Positions 5,204 to 9,362 of a DNA stretch of 9,362 bases are shown piece after piece (the first letter of the stretch is position 1; each line of letters starts with the position of its first letter). The notes below the pieces were generated by a model, which saw nothing but the letters and a program-made list of their open reading frames with translations, ran no database searches and was not told the DNA's origin. This DNA is from an uncultured Lachnospiraceae bacterium. Lineage in GTDB: Bacteria; Bacillota; Clostridia; Lachnospirales; Lachnospiraceae. The stretch lies in assembly GCA_947591115.1 (NCBI GenBank), contig CANQCX010000065.1:1-9362 (forward strand), written 5' to 3'. The position numbers were made by a program, and so were the translations under genes.

Positions 5204-7792
5204 TTACTGCGCTTTCGCATGTGCGGTCAGTACGCCGTTTTCCTCGTCGATGAGTATGGTGTCATTTGCCGACGCCCCGTCCGCTAAAATCAGCTTTGCC
5301 AGAAGCGTTTCCACATGCTTTTGCATATAGCGCTTTAACGGTCTTGCGCCGTAAACCGGATCGTACCCATGCTCCACAATGTGCGCCGTTGCGCGCTCGC
5401 TTAACCGGATCCGGATTTCCTTGTCCTCCAGACGGCGGTTCAGATCCGCAGTCAGCAGCGTAATGATTCCGCTGATGTCCGCCTTAGTCAGAGGTTTAAA
5501 GAGAATGATTTCATCCAGACGGTTTAAAAATTCCGGCCGGAAATGTCCCTTTACTTCCTCCATAACCTCCTCTTCGCATTCCGGACGGATATTCCCTTCG
5601 GAATCGATCCCCTCCAGCAGCTGCAGCGAACCCAGATTGCTCGTCATAATAATAATGGTATTTTTGAAATCTACCGTACGTCCCTGCGAATCCGTAATGC
5701 GCCCGTCATCCAATACCTGAAGCAGCACGTTAAAAACATCCGGATGCGCCTTTTCCACCTCGTCGAACAAAACGACCGAATACGGTTTCCGCCGGACGGC
5801 CTCCGTAAGCTGTCCGCCCTCGTCATAGCCGACATATCCCGGAGGCGCTCCGATCAGGCGCGATACGGAGTATTTCTCCATGTATTCACTCATATCCAGA
5901 CGCACCATGTTGGACTCGTCGTCAAACAAGCTTGCGGCAAGCGCCTTCGCCAGCTCCGTTTTCCCGACGCCCGTCGGCCCGAGAAACAGAAACGAACCGA
6001 TCGGCTTGGTCGGATCCTTAATTCCTGCCTTCGATCGTATAATGGCTTCCGTCACTCTGGTCACTCCGTCGTCCTGTCCGATCACGCGCTTGTGCAGCTC
6101 ATCGTCCAGATGCAGCGTTTTATTGCGCTCGCTTTCGGTCAGCTTTGCGACCGGAATGCCTGTCCAGCGCGAAATGATACGTGCGATCTCCTCCTCGCTT
6201 ACTTTTTCATGCACAAGGGAAAGATCCCGATTTTTCAGCACTTCTTCTTCGGCGGCGAGCTGTTTTTCCATCTGCGGCAGTACGCCGTACTGCAGCTCCG
6301 CCGCTTTTTCCAGATCGTAATTCTGCTGCGCCTGTTTCATTTCATTGCGCGTTTTCTCGATATTTTCACGCAATCTGCTGACTTTTTCCACCGCGTCTTT
6401 TTCATTGTTCCACTGCGCCTTCTTTTCGTTCAGCTCATCGCGCTGTTCCGCCAGTTCCTTCTGCAGGCTGGCAAGACGCTCCATGCTCAGACGATCCGTT
6501 TCTTTTTTCAGCGCCGTTTCCTCGATCTCAAGCTGCATCACACGCCGGTTTCGTTCGTCGAGCTCCGTCGGCATGGAATCCAGCTCCGTTTTGATCAGCG
6601 CGCAGGCTTCGTCTACCAGATCGATCGCCTTATCCGGCAGAAAACGGTCGGAAATATACCGATGCGACAATACGGCTGCGGAAACCAGCGCGGAATCCGT
6701 AATCTTGACGCCATGAAAGACTTCGTATCTCTCCTTTAGTCCGCGCAGAATGGAAATTGTGTCTTCTACGGTCGGTTCATCGACCATAACCGGCTGGAAC
6801 CGCCGCTCCAATGCGGCGTCTTTTTCAATGTATTCGCGGTATTCATCCAGCGTCGTTGCTCCGACGCAATGCAGCTCGCCCCTTGCCAGCATCGGCTTTA
6901 AGAGCTGTCCGGCATCCATCGCGCCGTCCGTTTTTCCCGCTCCTACAATGGTGTGCAGCTCGTCGATAAAAAGGATAATCTGCCCGTCGGAATTTTTAAC
7001 CTCGTCGAGTACGGCTTTCAGCCGCTCCTCAAACTCGCCCCGATACTTCGCGCCCGCAACCAGCGCCCCCATATCCAGCGCAAACAGCTTCTTGTCCTTT
7101 AGTCCCTCCGGAACGTCTCCTTTTACGATCCGATGCGCAAGACCTTCTACCACCGCTGTTTTTCCGACGCCCGGCTCTCCGATCAGCACCGGATTGTTTT
7201 TCGTTTTACGGGAAAGGATGCGGATGACGTTTCGTATCTCGTCGTCCCGTCCGATGACCGGATCCAGTTTCTGCTCCCTCGCCCGCTCTACCATATCATA
7301 GCCGTATTTGTTCAGAGTATCGTACGTCGCCTCCGGATTGTCGGAGGTAACCCTCTGATTGCCCCGTACCGTAGAAAGCGCCTTTAAAAAACGCTCCCTT
7401 GTCAATCCGTATTCCTGAAAAAGCGCCTGAATGGCAGGGTTTGGATATTTTTGCATCGCCAAAAACAAATGCTCTACCGACACGTATTCGTCGCCCATCT
7501 GTTTTGCCTCATCCTCCGCATGAACAAGCGCCTGATTTAGATTTTGACCGATGTAGATCTGTCCGCCGGAAACCTTTACCCGCGCAGCCAGACGTTTTCT
7601 GGCGTTTTCGAGGAAATGCTCCCTGTTGATCTCCATTTTGTCGATCATTTTCGCGATCAGGCCGTCTTCCTGCGTCAAAAGGGCCACCAATAAGTGCTCC
7701 TGTTCGATTTCCTGATTGCCATACTCAAATGCTAATTTTTCGCAGCTATTCACAGCTTCGATGGATTTTTGCGTAAACTTCTGAATATTCAT
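5204..7792 (-). CDS. clpB: ATP-dependent protein disaggregase ClpB (Hsp100)
   Basis: A complete 862-residue ClpB, the hexameric AAA+ chaperone that works with DnaK to pull proteins out of aggregates in the cytoplasm. The Clp-N double repeat covers about residues 1-145. The first ATPase ring has Walker A GEPGVGKT at 205-212, the substrate pore loop KYRGEF at 249-254 and Walker B ILFIDE at 273-278. A charged coiled-coil middle domain spans roughly 409-525 and marks ClpB rather than ClpA/C. The second ring has Walker A GPTGVGKT at 605-612, pore loop GYVG at 652-655 and Walker B VVLFDE at 673-678. I see no IGF/IGL loop for ClpP docking, as expected for a disaggregase. Length is normal for the family. 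The ATG has a near-perfect AAAGGAGGT site seven bases upstream. Expression is under a CIRCE-overlapped promoter, so HrcA repression is expected. It is transcribed apart from the sigF-HAD genes. Confidence 0.97.
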   Translation of the reverse strand: MNIQKFTQKSIEAVNSCEKLAFEYGNQEIEQEHLLVALLTQEDGLIAKMIDKMEINREHFLENARKRLAARVKVSGGQIYIGQNLNQALVHAEDEAKQMGDEYVSVEHLFLAMQKYPNPAIQALFQEYGLTRERFLKALSTVRGNQRVTSDNPEATYDTLNKYGYDMVERAREQKLDPVIGRDDEIRNVIRILSRKTKNNPVLIGEPGVGKTAVVEGLAHRIVKGDVPEGLKDKKLFALDMGALVAGAKYRGEFEERLKAVLDEVKNSDGQIILFIDELHTIVGAGKTDGAMDAGQLLKPMLARGELHCVGATTLDEYREYIEKDAALERRFQPVMVDEPTVEDTISILRGLKERYEVFHGVKITDSALVSAAVLSHRYISDRFLPDKAIDLVDEACALIKTELDSMPTELDERNRRVMQLEIEETALKKETDRLSMERLASLQKELAEQRDELNEKKAQWNNEKDAVEKVSRLRENIEKTRNEMKQAQQNYDLEKAAELQYGVLPQMEKQLAAEEEVLKNRDLSLVHEKVSEEEIARIISRWTGIPVAKLTESERNKTLHLDDELHKRVIGQDDGVTRVTEAIIRSKAGIKDPTKPIGSFLFLGPTGVGKTELAKALAASLFDDESNMVRLDMSEYMEKYSVSRLIGAPPGYVGYDEGGQLTEAVRRKPYSVVLFDEVEKAHPDVFNVLLQVLDDGRITDSQGRTVDFKNTIIIMTSNLGSLQLLEGIDSEGNIRPECEEEVMEEVKGHFRPEFLNRLDEIILFKPLTKADISGIITLLTADLNRRLEDKEIRIRLSERATAHIVEHGYDPVYGARPLKRYMQKHVETLLAKLILADGASANDTILIDEENGVLTAHAKAQ

Positions 7793-7815
7793 AGCATTAC
7801 CTCCTTTACATTTGA

Positions 7816-7844
7816 GTTATAGCACGTTTTGTTAGCACTGTCAA
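7816..7844 (-). promoter_or_regulatory. Sigma-A promoter of clpB
   Basis: On the minus strand a perfect TTGACA (7839-7844) and TATAAC (7816-7821, 5 of 6) are separated by exactly 17 nt. Transcription would start near 7809, leaving a leader of about 17 nt that is mostly the ribosome binding site. The -35 hexamer lies inside the CIRCE element, so bound HrcA would block RNA polymerase. Confidence 0.9.
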
Positions 7845-7858
7845 CTGTTGAGTGCTAA
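7832..7858. promoter_or_regulatory. CIRCE operator (HrcA binding site)
   Basis: TTAGCACTG, nine bases, GAGTGCTAA: the CIRCE consensus TTAGCACTC-N9-GAGTGCTAA with one mismatch (G at the ninth position of one arm). The mismatch is part of the -35 hexamer of the clpB promoter, so the base may be fixed by promoter strength. HrcA is the known repressor at such sites in Firmicutes and releases on heat shock. A further TAGCAC at 7820-7825, 13 bp from the same hexamer in the CIRCE arm, may be chance. Confidence 0.95.
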
Positions 7859-7875
7859 AATTTTCTGAAAATTTT
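7857..7875. repeat. AT-rich perfect palindrome next to the CIRCE element
   Basis: AAAATTTTC-T-GAAAATTTT is a perfect 9+1+9 palindrome that shares two bases with the CIRCE element and lies just upstream of the clpB -35. It could act as an UP-like element for RNA polymerase, or as a weak structure after the HAD gene's stop. Role is inferred. Confidence 0.4.
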
Positions 7876-7912
7876 ATAAACTGATGACAATTTCTTTTTT
7901 TATTTTATTCCT

Positions 7913-8686
7913 TTATTCCCATCCCGCAAAATCCATGACTGCGTAATCCGCTCCAGCGCCGGCGTCCTGCTGCGGCGAAATGTTGGAATGTACATAAAAA
8001 GCGTCCATTCCGGCGTTTTTGGCTCCGGCGATATCCGTTTTGGAGTCATTGCCTACAAACAGGCTTTTTGCGATATCCAGCCGGCAGCTTTCGATCAAGA
8101 TATCAAAAAAGCGCGGATCCGGCTTTTTGGTCTTATAATCCGAAGAGATTAAAATCCGGTCGAAATATTTTGCAATATCCAGCACATGCATCTCATACGC
8201 CGTAAAAATCCGCTGGGCATTGGAGAGCAGGTATATTTTCTTTCCTGCCGCCCGCAGATTTTCCAGCATGGCTTCCGTTCCGGGATAGACTTTGACATAC
8301 TCCGTCGCCAGAATCCGGAAAAACTGGCCGGTATGAACGGCAAGCTCCGTTTCCGGCAGAACTCCTTTTTTCCGGAAAAGCTCCGCAAAGACCTCCGTAA
8401 TCTCAATTTCCGGAGACGCCTCATGCGCATAGGAGGGATCTTTCTCCAACGTGCTTTTTAAATTGGCTTCTTTGGCTTTTACAAGCGCTTCGTAACACTC
8501 CCGCAGCTCCTGCGGCGTATAACGTGCATCATAATAACCGTAAAACAGCGCCAGCTTCTCCCAGAGCTGTGCGGAGTTCTCCTCGGTATGAATGTCCACC
8601 AGCGTCCCGTACAGATCAAATACATACGCTTCGTAATCCATCGGCAGCGACGCCATCCTGCCGTCCGTCCGTCCCTTTTTTACCAT
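7913..8686 (-). CDS. HAD-superfamily hydrolase
   Basis: A 257-residue cytoplasmic hydrolase of the haloacid dehalogenase superfamily with a helical C1-type cap. Motif I is FDLYGTLVD (residues 23-31) with nucleophile Asp24, motif II LLSNAQ with Ser155, motif III KKPDP with Lys187/188, and motif IV VGNDSKTD with Asp214 and Asp218. In motif I the second Asp of the phosphatase DxD pattern is Tyr, as in L-2-haloacid dehalogenases and a set of uncharacterised HAD proteins, so phosphatase activity should not be assumed. The start at 8686 follows AGAGGAG by about six bases; longer in-frame starts at 8725 and 8785 would overlap the sigma factor gene and lack good sites. The gene begins 22 nt after that gene's stop and is probably co-transcribed with it. 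Substrate unknown. Confidence 0.88.
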   Translation of the reverse strand: MVKKGRTDGRMASLPMDYEAYVFDLYGTLVDIHTEENSAQLWEKLALFYGYYDARYTPQELRECYEALVKAKEANLKSTLEKDPSYAHEASPEIEITEVFAELFRKKGVLPETELAVHTGQFFRILATEYVKVYPGTEAMLENLRAAGKKIYLLSNAQRIFTAYEMHVLDIAKYFDRILISSDYKTKKPDPRFFDILIESCRLDIAKSLFVGNDSKTDIAGAKNAGMDAFYVHSNISPQQDAGAGADYAVMDFAGWE

Positions 8687-8708
8687 CGGTTTCTCCTCTC
8701 TTTGTCCA

Positions 8709-9362
8709 TCATAGATTATCTCCATTATAATCGAACTGTCTGCGCAAATGAAGCAAAATCTTTTTTTCCATGCGGGAAACCGCAACCTGATTCATATCCA
8801 TGCATTTTGCAACCTCCGCCTGCGTTTTTCCCTCCAGATAACGCATGGTAACCAACTGACGTTCTCTCTCATCCAGCCTCTCCAGAATCTGTTTTACCGC
8901 CAGTTCATTGATCATCCGGTTTTCCGTACACCGCTCGTCCACAAGCTGATCCGCAAGCGTCAGGGTACCGCCGTCGTCTTTTGCATCCGATACGGCGATC
9001 GGGCGGTAAATGGAATCCACCTCGGTCGTTGCTTCCAGCGCCGCCATCAGCTCCTCCCGTTCCAATCCGGTCGCCTCCTCCAGCTCGGACAGCGTAGGCT
9101 CTTTGTTTTTTGTTTTTTTCATCTGTTCTTTTACAATGGAAATTTTTCTTGCATTTTCTTTCATCCGGCGGCTGATATGTATCATGCTGTCATCGCGCAG
9201 AAACCGTTTGATCTCGCCAATGATCAGCGGAACCGCATACGTGGAAAACGCATACTCTTTGGTAATGTCAAACCGCTCCACCGCCTTCAGCAGTCCGATG
9301 GCGCCGATCTGGAATAGATCCTCCATATCGTAGCCGCGTCCGCCAAACCGCTTTAGCACCAT
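8709..9362 (-). CDS. sigF: Sporulation sigma factor of the SigF/SigG group, probably SigF (N-terminus cut by right edge)
   Basis: The last 217 residues of a sigma-70-family factor of the SigF/SigG/SigB group; the first ATG visible at 9362 is internal and the true start lies outside. Region 2 is present with DLFQIGAIGLLKAVERFD (residues 15-32) and FSTYAVPLIIGEIKRFLRDD (39-58), followed by a region 3 helix-turn-helix (to about 125) and region 4 with LDERERQLVTMRYLEGKTQAEVA and the recognition helix NQVAVSRMEKKIL (191-203). The RFLRDD segment and the EKKILxxLRRQ ending point to SigF (forespore, early) over SigG. Region 3 reads MIHISRRMKENARK where most relatives have a KVSRSLKE pattern, and the recognition helix has VAVSR where VQVSR is usual, so it is somewhat divergent. 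If it is SigF, spoIIAA and spoIIAB should lie just beyond the right edge. The HAD gene follows after 22 nt. Confidence 0.8.
   Translation of the reverse strand: MVLKRFGGRGYDMEDLFQIGAIGLLKAVERFDITKEYAFSTYAVPLIIGEIKRFLRDDSMIHISRRMKENARKISIVKEQMKKTKNKEPTLSELEEATGLEREELMAALEATTEVDSIYRPIAVSDAKDDGGTLTLADQLVDERCTENRMINELAVKQILERLDERERQLVTMRYLEGKTQAEVAKCMDMNQVAVSRMEKKILLHLRRQFDYNGDNL

Noticed and set aside
5543..6739. Long open frame (398 codons) on the plus strand opposite clpB
   Set aside because: It is antisense to conserved ClpB domains, with skewed Arg/Phe/His composition and no recognisable domain.
5204..7792. ClpA or ClpC instead of ClpB
   Set aside because: The long middle coiled coil and the lack of a ClpP-docking IGF/IGL loop fit ClpB only.
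7876..7912. Intrinsic terminator for the HAD gene
   Set aside because: The stretch is AT-rich but no GC stem followed by a T-run is visible; only the AT palindrome further on could form a weak hairpin.

Overview
The window looks like chromosomal DNA from a spore-forming, anaerobic-type Firmicute, most likely class Clostridia and probably Lachnospiraceae-like. The signs are strong AGGAGG-type ribosome binding sites, a sporulation sigma factor of the SigF/SigG group, a clpB gene under a CIRCE/HrcA operator, a C_GCAxxG_C_C family protein, and a Tad-like locus with an unusual small pilin-like protein. Base composition looks moderate and even. I see no insertion sequence, prophage, CRISPR array, tRNA or rRNA. 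The family assignment rests on general resemblance only.

Layout, left to right. Positions 1-652 (minus strand) hold the start of a Tad/Flp-type locus: a 59-residue pilin-like protein, then the N-terminal third of a CpaF/TadA-type secretion ATPase that runs off the left edge. Positions 653-980 are a divergent intergenic region with a good sigma-A-type promoter firing left and a -10 box firing right. Positions 981-1838 (plus) encode a LacI/PBP1-type sugar-binding sensor domain with no DNA-binding domain. A strong hairpin at 1861-1904 sits between this gene and the convergent genes to its right.

Positions 5010 down to 1910 (minus) form a tight three-gene operon: rarA/mgsA, a type Ic aspartate-type aminotransferase, and a C_GCAxxG_C_C family protein. 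The spacings are 1 and 10 nt, and ribosome binding sites lie in or across the upstream gene's end. Positions 5011-5203 separate this operon from clpB and carry a long imperfect hairpin. ClpB (7792-5204, minus) is complete and has its own promoter overlapped by a CIRCE element. Upstream of it, also on the minus strand, are a SigF-like sporulation sigma factor (cut at the right edge) and a HAD-superfamily hydrolase.

The clpB-rarA stretch combines protein disaggregation under HrcA heat-shock control with replication-fork maintenance. The sigF-HAD pair links to forespore gene expression, and the Tad-like locus to surface appendages or secretion. Most of the window is ordinary core genome. The least ordinary items are the LacI-like protein without a DNA-binding domain beside the divergent Tad-like promoter region, the long hairpin between clpB and rarA, and the departures from family consensus in the sigma factor and the HAD protein. 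I found no convincing new multi-gene system.
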